Origin: Takakia lepidozioides
Taxonomy: Eukaryota; Streptophyta; Takakiopsida; Takakiales; Takakiaceae
Reading direction: 5' to 3'
Length of the DNA: 64,000 nucleotides
Assembly (NCBI GenBank): GCA_030704615.1
Contig: CM060734.1
Coordinates: 32,318,042 to 32,382,041, forward strand
A model generated the notes under the pieces. The model ran no database searches, was not told where the DNA came from, and saw only the letters and a list, made by a program, of their open reading frames with translations. The translations under genes and the position numbers were made by a program. This document shows, in pieces, positions 1 through 9,849 of the stretch (its first letter is position 1; every line of letters begins with the position of its first letter).

Positions 1-139
1 ATGGAACCTATGGGAGGAAGTGTTCAAACAGTGGAAACAAGGAAAGCTTATTGATATTTTCAGGATTTAGTGCAAGAGTGAACAGCTACCGCTGAATAAA
101 ACCGCTATCGCGAAACTGCAAGGACTTAATAGTAGGCAG

Positions 140-1031
140 TTGAAAAGAGTGGCGGAGAAAATCCTCAACAAGGACATTTACATTCGGGGAACGAAATTCA
201 AGAGCGCGGACAAATCCAAAAATATAATGAGCGCGTATATTGACCAAATGAAATTGCGACGGTTTATTATCGACGATGTAATGGAAGTCTTGGGGTGGCC
301 TCGGAGGAGCAAACAGGACCCGGAACCGTATACCAAACATGAGTGGCGTGATGTGAAAAAAAAATACAGCTTCAACAAAGCTAAGTTTGAAACTTTTCGA
401 GATCGGCTCGAGAACGACTACATTGTAAGCAAACAGAAGATGAATATGGAGACACAGCCAATGACTGCTGCCTTCAAAAAGTACGTCTTGTCGTGCAAGC
501 AGACCTTTGAGGATAACCAGAATGCCCTGACGATTCCACGTACGAGCTTCAGGTCCCATTACACACAGCTGGGGAGAAACCAAAAATTTGTTGATGCCAG
601 ATCACGGTTGGGACTTGCACCGAAGAAACGGTTCGACGACATATCGATGGTGTTCGTCAATACAGTTTGTGATAATGATTCCGTTGTCTTCAAGGCAAAG
701 GACTACTCCAATATCCTGGATGCTTTTGTGGCTCGAAAGCTCATGTCCAGTGCTTTTGTGTTTTTTCTCGACACAAGAATCATCGGAAAATCTTGTGTCA
801 TACATCCGGAATGGCCCTGGATCAAAGTCGTTTATTATCCGACAGGGTTATTACATTCCCGGCGAGTTTGAATTATCTTACAAGAGCTGCACGACTATAT
901 TCTCCCGGACGGTCCTCTGCCTCGACTATGTATTTCTGGCAACAGCTGAGGAGATGGTGAATCCGGACGATCACATTCAAACTGTTTTGTTAACGCCGGA
1001 CCCAATTAATCCGTTAAATTTATTTCCTTAA
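140..1031 (+). pseudogene. Unrecognised open frame, possibly frameshifted
   Basis: A 243-codon open frame runs from 140 to 871. Its first codon is TTG; the first in-frame ATG is at 227. It is lysine- and arginine-rich in the first half and ends in a hydrophobic/aromatic stretch (FVFFLDTRIIGKS, HPEWPWIKVVYY). Near 838 the reading appears to continue in another frame (GYYIPGEFELSYKS, CLDYVFLATAEEM) up to a stop at 1031, which suggests one indel. I do not recognise the family. It lies just upstream of an FCP1-like fragment and in a transposon-rich area, so it may be an older element ORF or earlier exons of the same disrupted gene. Neither is shown by the sequence. Confidence 0.3.
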
Positions 1032-1153
1032 ATTGCGTAGGATGGCATCGTCCATCAACCTTCATCTGCCACATCGGGGAGGAGGAACGGATGTTGTTAA
1101 TATTGAGTGTCAAATGACCCCTCTGCTACCGGTCACCTCCAACCGGCGGTGAA

Positions 1154-1376
1154 TTGTTTAAGGAGAGATTTCGTTTCAGGAAAGTTACAGTTCATGTTCC
1201 CGACAGACCTTTTGTGGTTCCCCGGCCCGGAGTCTTGGAGTTTATTAACCTTGTGTTGATGCATTTTCACGTGGCGATTTGGTCATGTGCTAAAAGAGAT
1301 GTTCTTTGTAGGATGCTCAAGTGCTTAGTTCCCACGAAAATTGCGAATTTTTTTTGCTTCATCTGGTCAGTTGAGG
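1154..1376 (+). pseudogene. FCP1/NIF-like phosphatase, upstream part of a split exon
   Basis: The frame contains RPGVLEFINLVLMHFHVAIWS followed by a cysteine-rich turn and FFCFIWSVE. This is the pattern of the NLI-interacting-factor (FCP1-like, HAD superfamily) domain: an RPG helix, then F-x-V-x-I-W-S-x-A. A possible splice acceptor (TTTCAG) lies at 1174-1179. The DxDGT-type nucleophile motif expected upstream is not visible, so the fragment is not a complete catalytic domain. The frame is interrupted after GTTGAGG by the CACTA element at 1377. The next codons of the same protein resume at 5684 in the same frame, giving V-E-D-C-K-D across the junction when the element and one AGG are removed. 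Confidence 0.6.
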
Positions 1377-1406
1377 CACTAGAAGAGAAACCGGCTTTTT
1401 CCACGG
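1377..1406 (+). repeat. CACTA element 1, left terminal inverted repeat
   Basis: Begins CACTAGAAGAGAAACCGGC and matches the reverse complement of 5651-5680, with a G/A difference at base 6. AGG lies immediately outside at 1374-1376. Confidence 0.85.
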
Positions 1407-2640
1407 CTCTGTCATCTCACACCTGGCACATTCCACGGCTTTTATCACGGGTCTGTACATTGAGCCAAGGTGTGGGTCTAAATATGCCCTAATTGTGGGG
1501 TGTCTCACACGTGGTCCACACCCCGGGCAAGAACGGTGTGAAAACAGCCATGAGCTTGGCAAGGGTTGGCTTAGTTTACATGGCATGTTACACACCTGTG
1601 TGAAATGGGAACATACAATTATTTCCACTGATTGTGGTGTATGGGGAGTTTGAGAATGATGCCCTTGGAAAATGATTATGAGCTTCATGTTCATGTTTAG
1701 AAATCTGCACGATGGTACTAGCAAATGAAGAATACACCCCATTTTCAATCTCTACATTATGAAGTCTATAATGCCCTTGGTGAAATGAGCATGGGGATCG
1801 CATTCAAAGGTGGTCTCGTTCCGTTGCAACCTATGACACAACTAGAACAAATAGGCATAGGCATGATTTACACTTTTTTGCCACAAATCACTTGCATCAT
1901 CCTTACGTTGAACTCCTTGTTTATGTGACATGCTTGGACTTTGTCATCTCACACATCAAAGAAAAAACCAGAATATTTTGAAAAAATCCTAACCTAAAAA
2001 TCCTAACCTAAATTTACTAACAAGTGTTCAAACAAGCCCAATGGTAATATATTTTATTACCATTATCAAATGTTTGTCTACGTGGTGTTTTGGTTTTCTA
2101 GACAAGTCTGATAGCAGGACTTTAGCCTCTGACCTAGAATGAATCAAAGTACAAAAGGTTCAAAAGTCAAAAAGTTGCTAATAAGGTTGCCCACTAGGGT
2201 AATTGTGAACACAGAGGAGGGCTGGGACTTGGCGTTTTTTTTTGGTTCCCTGCACCACACCATGTAGCCGAGGGATGGAACGCGATGATCGCAGGATATG
2301 CAGGGGTGTGGGATGGAGGCGTTGAGCAAATGATGCAGGAAGGAGGAGAGGAGGAGGAGATGAGACGATGAGAAGCTCGCAACATTCTTGCGAGCTTGCC
2401 GTTCTTGGGAGAGTTAGCTTGGTCATAGCAGGCCGTGTTTCAATCTCTGCCTACTCAGCTACACCGTGGTGGTTCGATCTCACAGACCAATCCGACATTA
2501 CCTGACTACAGACACAAGCAGCACACACAAGAGGTCCTTTTGGGTTGATGGTTGGTCAAGTCATGACACAACCTCAAGGACAATGTGGTGAGGGCATCTT
2601 CTTCTTTGACCTATTTCAACCTGTTTTGCCCTCTCACATC
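1407..2640. other. CACTA element 1 left interior, no gene seen
   Basis: About 1.2 kb of element sequence without a credible coding frame. The first 200 bp contain further TTCCACGG and CACACC motifs that resemble subterminal repeats. The remainder is unique-looking sequence, with short open frames on both strands that overlap each other and show no family signal. Confidence 0.5.
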
Positions 2641-3640
2641 ATGGTTGTGTGCATTGCAATGCTTGTGCAAGCCTGGCAACCCTTGAGAAGGGAGTGTTCA
2701 ACACTATGGCTGAACGAGATGTGGTGTCGTGGAGTGCGATGCTTGCAGGGTATGCAAAACAGGGACATGGGATGGAGGCTTTGGAGACCTATGAGCAACT
2801 GATGGGGGAAGGGGTCCAGCCCGGCCACATCATGTTTGTATGCATTGCAGGCCTGGCAGCCCTGGAGAAGGGCAAAGAGGTGCATGGGGATATCATCAAA
2901 GCTAGAATTGTACTGCCCTGGGGATATCAAAGCTGGAATTGTACCTAATGTCATTCGAAATACTGCCCTAGCAGCTCTCGAAAAGGGGAAGGAGGTCCAT
3001 GGTGACACCTTCAGAGCTGGAATTGTACCAAATGTCATTTTGAACAATACCCTAGTGGACATGTAGGGAAAATGTGGGTGCATCGGGGATGCAAAGGGAG
3101 TGTTCAACACTATGGCTAAACGAGATGTGGTGTCGTGGAGTGCGATGCTTGCAGGGACGTGGGATGGAGGCTTTGGAGACCTATGAGCAAATGATGGGGG
3201 AAGGGGTTCAACCCGGCCACATCATGTTTGTATGCATTGCAGGCCTGGCAGCCCTGGAGAAGGTGCATGCGGATATCATCAAAGCTGGAATTGTACCTAA
3301 TGTCATTTGAAACACTGCCCTGGCAGCTCTGGAAAAGGGGAAGGAGGTCCATGGTGACACCTTCAGAGCTGGAATTGTACCAAATGTCATTTTGAACAAT
3401 ACCATGGTGGACATGTATGCAAAATGTGGGTGCATCGAGGATGCAAAGGGAGTGTTCAACACTATGGCTGAACAAGATGTGGTGTCATGGAGTGCGATGC
3501 TTGCAGGGTATGCACAGCAGGGACGTGGGATGGAGGCTTTGGAGACCTATGAGCAATGATGGGGGAAGGGGTTCAGCCCGGCCACATCATGTTTGTGTGC
3601 ATTGCAGGTCTGGCAGCCCTGATTTAAATCAGGCACCACA
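2641..3640 (+). pseudogene. PPR gene fragments, tandemly amplified and broken
   Basis: Several frames in succession encode pieces of PLS-type pentatricopeptide repeats: CNACASLATLEKG, ERDVVSWSAMLAGY, MEALETYEQLMGEGVQPGHI, GKEVHGDIIKA and NVILN-type segments. The block around ERDVVSWSAML recurs near 2715, 3120 and 3470, and the KGKEVHGD / AGIVPNVI block recurs between them. At the DNA level this is a head-to-tail amplification of roughly 350-400 bp units with unequal internal deletions. Stops such as the TAG after NTLVDM (3064) and frame changes rule out a functional protein. Intact PPR proteins bind organellar RNA; these pieces can only be gene-derived cargo. Confidence 0.75.
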
Positions 3641-3779
3641 ACCATACCACAACTTCTAAAAGAGGATCAAGAGAGGGAGTCCATAATGCCTCTTCTTGCT
3701 CTTCTGGGCATGTGAAGATGCTTTGTGAGGCAGGCAGACTAAAAGAGGCTCTACAACCTTTAAACCAAGGAGCATTTCA

Positions 3780-4330
3780 GTCACATTATCCAAAGTGGAT
3801 TCACACCAAGTGTTTTTCTCCTCAACCCCCTTGTGAACATGTATGTTAAGTGCAGGAGCATCATGAATGCACACCGAGTGTTCAACGGAATGCCTCAACG
3901 AACTTTGATCACGTTGAATATAATGTTGGCAGGATTTAACATGGGTGTGGTAGGAATGCTTTGGAGACCTATGAGCAACTGCTGCGCAAAGGGGTGAAGC
4001 CCAACCACATCACATTTGTTTGTAATGCATGTGCAAGCCTGGGAGCTCTGGAAAAGGGCAAAGAGGTCCATGGTGACATCGTCAAATCTGGAATTGTACC
4101 CAATGTCATTCTAAACACTGCCCTGGTGGACTGCATGTATGCCAAATGTGGGTGCATCGAGGATGCAAAGGAAGTGTTTGACAGTATGGCTGAACGAGAT
4201 GTGGTGTCGTGGAGTGCGATGATTGCAGGATATGCACAGCAAGGGCGCGGATGGAGGCTTTGGATACCTATGAGCAATGATGCGGGAAGGGGTGATTCCC
4301 CGTGGAAAAATAGCTCCAAGAAACCTGCAT
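3780..4330 (+). pseudogene. PPR gene fragment with less internal amplification
   Basis: The first part reads FTPSVFLLN-like and NMYVKCRSIMNAHRVFNGMPQR in one frame. From 3961 another frame gives LETYEQLLRKGVKPNHITFVCNACASLGALEKG, then GKEVHGDIVKSGIVPNVILN, CMYAKCGCIEDAKEVFDSMAERDVVSWSAM and AGYAQQGRG. Together this is about two and a half PLS repeats. It then runs into non-PPR sequence encoding a long tail up to 4491. It is the direct counterpart, on the opposite strand, of the better preserved frame at 7764-8513. Confidence 0.75.
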
Positions 4331-5065
4331 GGGTAGATGGTCAACAGGAAGCCGCAGCAGCAGCGGCACAATTGATAAAATCAGGCAATGCTAATCAAGC
4401 CACCTTCTTCAACACATTTCACTCTGTTTTCCCCTCTTATCATAATCTCCCTAAATTTTCATGTTTTAAATTCTGCAAGTTAGCTGGTTGAGTGAACCTT
4501 TGATAGTTTGGAGTGACTTTGACATGATACTGCCAAAGTGACAATAGGAAAGTATCTAGAAATAGGTAACAGAGAGGAGAAGCTGTGGAATGAATACTTT
4601 TATGACCCCAGTCAATGTTGGGACAACCGTCTTGGAAGGTAAATGCCTTTGGATTACAGAGTGGTAGATGCAATTGAGAATAAGAACTGGTGTGATAAGT
4701 TGAGTTGGGTGTTTGCTGGAACAAATCTAGGCTGCCATTGTCAGCTGCTAACAGAAATGCAAGGATGTATGCATGATCTGTGCAGAGGCATGGATAGCTG
4801 AAGGAGCAGGGATAGAGTGTCATCCAAGAAGGCCAGATTTCAAGCTCCAGATTATTTATGATTCCCTGTGGAGGGTTAGCTACAAGAAACCTGCATGGGT
4901 AGATAGTACATAGTTTGGAGTGATTTTGACATGATACTGCCAAAGTGACAATAGGAAAGTATCCAGAAACATGTAACAAAGATGAGGAGAAGCTGTGGAA
5001 TGAATGCTTTTCTGACCGCAGTCAAGGGTGGGACAACCGAGGGAAAAAGGTGAATGTCTATTAGA
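4318..5065. repeat. Tandem duplication inside the CACTA element
   Basis: AAGAAACCTGCATGGGTAGA occurs at 4318 and again at 4884. The stretch starting TAGTTTGGAGTGA at 4504 recurs at 4911 with few differences, each copy followed by GGTRAATG and ATTACAGAG. The same two-copy arrangement is present in inverted order in the second element (about 7.2-7.8 kb), so the duplication predates the separation of the two elements. Confidence 0.7.
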
Positions 5066-5223
5066 TTACAGAGAGTAGGAGACGCAACTCAGCATAGACA
5101 CTAAAGCAAACTCTCATTCCTTGCAAAGGGCGTGTTTTGGTATCTGAGCGAATAAATATAATTTCTAAAAACATAATTTCAATATTTTGTTATTTAATAA
5201 TATTCTCATCTAGGCCACTGTCC

Positions 5224-5250
5224 ATAATAATAATAATAATAATAATAAAT
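5224..5250. repeat. (TAA)n microsatellite
   Basis: About eight AAT/TAA units. The corresponding place in the inverted sister element (about 6990-7025) has a diverged TTATTATGATGATTATTA run. Confidence 0.8.
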
Positions 5251-5459
5251 TAAATCCATTAATATTCAAACTTAATATTGGAAAGCAAATAATAATTAAT
5301 TAATGTGTACCACCACACATGAACGAACACGTGTTGCATAGTGACTTGTCGAAGGTGTGAAATATGACATGTGTCGCATAGTGGCTTGTTCAAGGTGTGA
5401 AATCCGCCGTGAAACATGCCACACTGGCCTTTTTCACACTCTGCCATGTCAGCGGCCAT

Positions 5460-5650
5460 GTCACCATGCACCCCCGTGAAAAAAGCCCACCCGTGGAAAA
5501 AACCTCCCGTGGAAAAAGCCACCCGTGGATTTTTCCACAGGGCCACCCGAGAGCCAGGCCGTCCACGGGGTGTCCGAAAGCACTAGTCGTTCCTTACACC
5601 CACGGCAGGTGTGGACTGCGGCTGATTCCACGCAAAAAGTGTGGAAAAAA
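5460..5650. repeat. CACTA subterminal repeat region
   Basis: Dense array of CCGTGGAAAAAGCC, CCCGTGAAAAAAGCCC and their complements, next to the right terminal repeat. In CACTA elements such short motifs are transposase-binding sites. The same array occurs inverted at 6625-6800. Confidence 0.65.
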
Positions 5651-5680
5651 CCGTGGAAAAAGCCGGTTTCTCTTTTAGTG
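5651..5680 (-). repeat. CACTA element 1, right terminal inverted repeat
   Basis: Reverse complement begins CACTAAAAGAGAAACCGGC, followed by TTTTTCCACGG. AGG lies directly outside at 5681-5683. Confidence 0.85.
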
Positions 5681-5683
5681 AGG

Positions 5684-6519
5684 ATTGCAAAGACACTACC
5701 GATTACATCATGCCTGGGATGAAATATCTCGTTAAGGATATTTGCACCGTTCTTGCTAAGTACCATGATACATCCTTTGCAACGCACGGACAAATACTCC
5801 TTGTCAATGATGAGCCATCAAAGGGCCTCCGAAACCCACCAAATACTGGATTCTTCTTTATTTCATACAAGCCATCACCAAAGGGCTTGGCTGACCAGGA
5901 TGATATGACAAAAGCTGTGTGGCCATATATATTGAAAACGGCTGCAGCTTCAACAGTCCTAGATTACATCAGCGAGAACCCTGCCAAGTGTTCTCGTAAG
6001 CCTATTGGTCGCGACCACGCCTATTGGGCTTGGTATGGAAGATATGTTGATCCTCGTGTTTGGATCCCACAACAAAAGGAACCTGATTACCTTGGTATGT
6101 ATTTATCCCACTATTTGTTGTATATGGAAAATTTGATCTTGAAAGTGTCTTCCACTCGCACTTTTACCTTATCATTTTTTTTACAAATGTTCCACATTTC
6201 AGCTGACATTTGTCATATGAAAAATTGTTTTGCCCAGTCACATTCAAGGAGCGAAATCGAAAAGAAGAAGAAGAGCTTCGTGATTGGCAAGAATGGCGGG
6301 CTTCCCGATAGGCTTCAAAGGCATCAAGAGATTCAAGTTCCAAGTAACATTTCGGATGATAATGTTACTACTAAGTTCGAGTTCTCCGAAAGTATTTCCA
6401 TTTCCTCTGGTGCGGAGACCGTTGCAAGTGATTGTGGTAATCGGAGGCGTCTTCGAATACATGCCTTTGACTGCGAGCCGTTTGGGAGGAGGCTCTGTAA
6501 TATTAATGGGTTAGTGTAA
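5684..6519 (+). pseudogene. FCP1/NIF-like phosphatase, downstream part
   Basis: After the transposon the frame resumes with EDCKDTTDYIMPGMKYLVKD, then ILLVNDEPSKGLRNPPNTG, DMTKAVWPYILKTAAASTV and DHAYWAWYGRYVDPRVWIP. The segment L-V-N-D-E-P-x-K-x-L-R-N-P-P is the second conserved block of FCP1/NIF-like HAD phosphatases, where the usual aspartate pair is D-D; here the first position is N. A probable 108-bp intron runs 6095-6202 (GTATGT...TTTCAG) and preserves frame. The tail is basic (EIEKKKKSF) and serine-rich, ending at 6519. The gene is disrupted by the insertion at 1377-5680, and no intact catalytic motif I is visible, so loss of function is likely. Another element begins only 75 bp downstream. 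Confidence 0.6.
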
Positions 6520-6594
6520 GTCGTTGTATGGCTTCGAGCCGCTGGATAACATTAAGTCCAACGGATGTACAGTTGACGTTACATTATGTCTGAC

Positions 6595-8530
6595 CACTAG
6601 AAGAAAAACCGGCTTTTTCCACGGTTTTTTCCATACTTTTTGCTGTGGAATCAGCCGCAGTCCACACCTGCCGTGGGTGTAAAACGACTAGTGCTTTCGG
6701 ACACCCTGTGGACGGCCTGGCTCTCGGGTGGCCCTGTGGAAAAGTCCATGGGTGGCTTTTTCCACGGGTGGTTTTTTTCACGGGGTGCATGGTGACATGG
6801 CCGCTGACATGGCAGAGTGTGAAAAAGGCCAATGAGGCATGTTTCATGGCGGATTTCACACCTTGAACAAGCCATTATGCGACATGTGTCATATTTCACA
6901 CCTTCGACAAGTCACTATGTGGTGGTACGCAATAATTAATTATTAATTGATTTCCAATATTAAGTTTGAATATTAATGGATTTAATTTATTGTTATTATG
7001 ATGATGATTATTATTATTATTATAGGGAAAATGGACAGTGGCCTTGATGAGAACATTATTAAATAACAAAATATTGAAATTATGTTTTTAGAAATTATAT
7101 TTATTCGCTCAGATACCAAAACACACCCTTTGCAGGGAAGGAGAGTTTGCCCTAGTATCTATGCTGAGTTGCGTCTCCTACTCTCTGTAATCTAATAGGC
7201 ATTCACCTTTTTCCCTCGGTTGTCCCTCCCTTGGTCAGAAAAGCATTTATTCCACAGCTTCTCCTCATCTCTGTTACATGTACTTTCATATTGTCACTTT
7301 GGCAGTATCATGTCAAAATCACTCCAAACTATGTACCATCTACCCATGCAGGTTTCTTTGTAGCTATCCTTCCACAGGGAATCATCAGTAAATCTGGAGC
7401 TTGAAATCCGGCCCTCTTGGATGACACTCTATCCCTGCTCCTTCAGCTATCCATGCCAAGCTGCACAGATCATGCATACATCCTTGCATTGCTGTTAGCA
7501 GCTGACAAATGACAACCTAGATTTGTTCCAGCAAACACCCAACTCAACTTATCACACCAGTTCCTATTCTCAATTGCATCTACCACTCTGTAATCCAAAG
7601 GCATTTACCTTCCAAGACGGTTGTCCCACCATTGACTGGGGTCATAAAAGTATTCATTCCACAGCTTCTCCTCTCTGTTACCTATTTCTAGATACTTTCC
7701 TATTGTCACTTTGGCAGTATCATGTCAAAGTCACTCCAAACTATCAAAGGTTCACTCAACCAGCTAACTTGCAGAATTCTCGAAACATGAAATTTTAGGG
7801 CGATTCTGATAAGAAAGGAAAACAGAGTGAAATGTGTTGAAGAAGGTGGCTTGATTAGCATTGCCTGATTTTATCAATTTTGCCGCTGCTGCGGCTTCCA
7901 GTTGACCATCTACCCATGCAGGTTTCTTGGAGCTATTTTTCCACGGGGAATCACCCCTTCCCGCATCATTGCTCATAGGTCTCCAAAGCCTCCATCCGCG
8001 CCCTTGCTGTGCATATCCTGCAATCATCAAACTCCACGACACCACATCTCGTTCAACCATACTGTCGAACACTTCCTTTGCATCCTCGATGCACCCATAC
8101 ATGCAGTCCACCAGGGCAGTGTTCAGAATGACATCGGGTACAATTCCAGATTTGACGATGTCACCATGGACCTCTTTGCCCTTTTCCAGACCTCCCAGGC
8201 TTGCACATGCATTACAAACAAATGTGATGTGGTTGGGCTTCACCCCTTCGCGCAGCAGTTGCTCATAGGTCTCCAAAGCATTCCTATCACACCCATGCTT
8301 GGTAACTCCTGCCAACATTATATTCCATGTGATCAAAGATCGTTGAGGCATTCTGTTGAACACTTGGTGAGCATCCATGATGCTCCCGCACTTAATATAC
8401 ATGGAGACAAGGGTGTTGAGTAGAAAAACATTTGGCGTGAATCCACTTTGAATTATGTGAGTGTGCACCTGCTTTCTAGCTTCCAGACCTTCCATCTTGA
8501 TGCACTTAAGCAAGAGACAGACATACGTAC
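6595..8530 (-). mobile_element. Second CACTA element of the same family, inverted and one-ended
   Basis: A terminal repeat starts at 6595 (CACTAGAAGAAAAACCGGC, then TTTTTCCACGG). The following 1.9 kb is the reverse complement of the right half of the element at 1377-5680: subterminal repeats, AT-rich segment, tandem duplication, then PPR sequence. No matching terminus with TAGTG was found to the right. Homology fades where the PPR frame starts at about 8.51-8.53 kb, so the far end is deleted or replaced. The base triplet before CACTA is GAC. The strand is given as - because the PPR cargo reads on that strand. Confidence 0.7.
7764..8513 (-). CDS. PPR-like reading frame carried by CACTA element (fragment)
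   Basis: A 249-codon frame, open throughout. It begins MLKCIKMEGLEARKQVHTHI, then QSGFTPNVFLLNTLVSMYIK, CGSIMDAHQVFNRMPQRSLI, LETYEQLLREGVKPNHITFV, KGKEVHGDIVKSGIVPDVIL, EDAKEVFDSMVERDVVSWSL and MIAGYAQQGRG. This is about three PLS-type PPR motifs with an internal 2-residue loss at DCMYGCIEDA (AK missing). The last 75 residues (from about WRLWRPMSNDAG) are not PPR: the frame leaves the PPR sequence into element sequence and stops. Full PLS-class proteins carry ten or more motifs plus E/DYW domains, so this is a captured fragment, not a complete gene. It may be transcribed but function is doubtful. Confidence 0.6.
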   Translation of the reverse strand: MLKCIKMEGLEARKQVHTHIIQSGFTPNVFLLNTLVSMYIKCGSIMDAHQVFNRMPQRSLITWNIMLAGVTKHGCDRNALETYEQLLREGVKPNHITFVCNACASLGGLEKGKEVHGDIVKSGIVPDVILNTALVDCMYGCIEDAKEVFDSMVERDVVSWSLMIAGYAQQGRGWRLWRPMSNDAGRGDSPWKNSSKKPAWVDGQLEAAAAAKLIKSGNANQATFFNTFHSVFLSYQNRPKISCFENSAS

Positions 8531-9030
8531 CTGAATATGCTAAACTTGGTTTCCACCTCTATATAAGGTCTGAGTGCAAACTGTTCAAACTTCTATCTCC
8601 ATACCTCTCACTTGCAGATTGTGTTTCCCGCACCTCTCTGGTCATTCCCCACCTCATTGCCCATAGTACACCTCTCTGAGCATCCTGTACCTCTGTGGCC
8701 ATCGCAGGTGTACCTCTCTGAATTTCCATAATCTCTCGTGTGAACTTCATTTTCTCCCGTAGGAAATGTTATGACATCTGTGTGTTTTCGATAATCTACA
8801 GGAAAATCTACTTATTTCTCATCTGCACATTTAGAAATTACAGTCCAATACTTTCCTTTCGTTGTATTTGTCCATCTCTCCAATTTCCGTATTCCGTCAT
8901 CTATCAAGTCGTGGACCTCCACTGGACAGTCGCGTCAATGCTCACATTCATCCGTCATTACAATTATTCATCCACGTAACCATATTCATCCACTAGTATT
9001 CATCCGTCCGACTTTTTTCATTTGTAGCTC
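8531..9030. other. Non-coding stretch with ACCTCTCTG repeats
   Basis: No gene seen. Between 8600 and 8725 the motif ACCTCTCTG or a one-base variant occurs about six times at irregular spacing. From 8905 a half-copy of the 26-bp palindrome described downstream appears (ACCTCCACTG). Confidence 0.5.
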
Positions 9031-9033
9031 ATG

Positions 9034-9059
9034 CAATCTCCACTATACAGTGGAGGTTA
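9034..9059. repeat. 26-bp palindrome, degenerate copy
   Basis: CAATCTCCACT followed by AT and then ACAGTGGAGGTTA. It matches the right half of the better copies at 9251, 10603 and 11793. Confidence 0.55.
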
Positions 9060-9250
9060 TATAATTAGACTCAATCTTCACATGACATGTTCCAGACCAA
9101 ACAATAATTCCATTTCTATTCTACTTCTCTGAAACGTTCATACGCGAGGGTATTTCTTTTTTTTGTATTGATTCATCTCTGAATAGAGTTTTAACTCATA
9201 CTGCTTATTACTGTGAGTAAGGTTGTTACGGAGGGGTTTTCAATTTCTTG

Positions 9251-9276
9251 AACCTCTCGTGTGCAGTGGAGGTTCC
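9251..9276. repeat. 26-bp palindrome copy (left of DUF7869-like element)
   Basis: Starts GAACCTC and ends CAGTGGAGGTTC, with a variable 7-bp middle (TCGTGTG). The outer seven bases are perfectly inverted. Confidence 0.65.
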
Positions 9277-9849
9277 GGTGATCATGAGCTTAGAGACTGG
9301 TCAAAGAGTGTTTCTTACTCTTCCTGGGTCTTCATCTTTAGTAGCAACTGGGGATTGCCCTTAAGTGCTTCTCATCTCCTGTGATGAAGCAAACTCATTA
9401 TGTCCTCTTCCTTATGGACATATGGATGCTAACACTTGAAGGAGGCCATTGGGACCCCGGCGGTGTGGAATGTTGGCGAAGTTCATGCGGAGAATAACAA
9501 GTATCAAGGAGGGCATGACATGAATCCTGATTTTATGCCGGAGAGAAGGTATACTGCCGAAAATTCTGACGTCGACGAGGATGAATCAAACCACATACCA
9601 TCGAAGAGTTCTGAGAATCCGAGCGGAGGACTTGGAAGAAACAACTGGAGAAACTTGCAGTGCGTATTGTTGGGTGATGATGGGGGTGCACTGTTCGAGG
9701 GGAGGAGTCAAGCCTGCATTCCGGACGAGGTGATCCTCAATGATAAACTGGGAAAGGACGATGTTGGAGTTATTGTCATCAGAATACTTTCTGGAGGATC
9801 TGGATTTTTGATGTCTCTTGTAAAATGGCCTTTAATAAAAACATGACTT

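Larger units (their letters stand above)
1377..5680 (+). mobile_element. Non-autonomous CACTA (EnSpm/CMC) transposon carrying PPR gene fragments
   Basis: The left end at 1377 and the right end at 5680 are inverted copies of a 30-bp terminal repeat beginning CACTA(G/A)AAGAGAAACCGGC and continuing TTTTTCCACGG. A 3-bp AGG flanks each side (1374-1376 and 5681-5683), the target-site length expected for CACTA elements. The right 220 bp are rich in CCGTGGAAAAAGCC-like motifs in both directions, typical of CACTA subterminal repeats. I find no TNP2-like transposase; the inside holds broken PPR sequences (about 2.65-4.33 kb) and a tandem duplication. The element interrupts an FCP1-like exon. It therefore looks like a Pack-type passenger dependent on an autonomous relative elsewhere. 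The + strand is given because the captured PPR pieces read in that direction. Confidence 0.85.

Noticed and set aside
1377-8530. A single large autonomous CACTA element spanning both PPR regions
   Set aside because: The end at 5680 has its own terminal repeat and AGG duplication matching 1374-1376, so the left element is complete by itself; no transposase is present in either.
9436-9846. Separate gene upstream of the DUF7869 blocks
   Set aside because: Starts with TTG, ends in a stop that is in frame with the following element frame, and has no domain signal; more likely a decayed N-terminal part.
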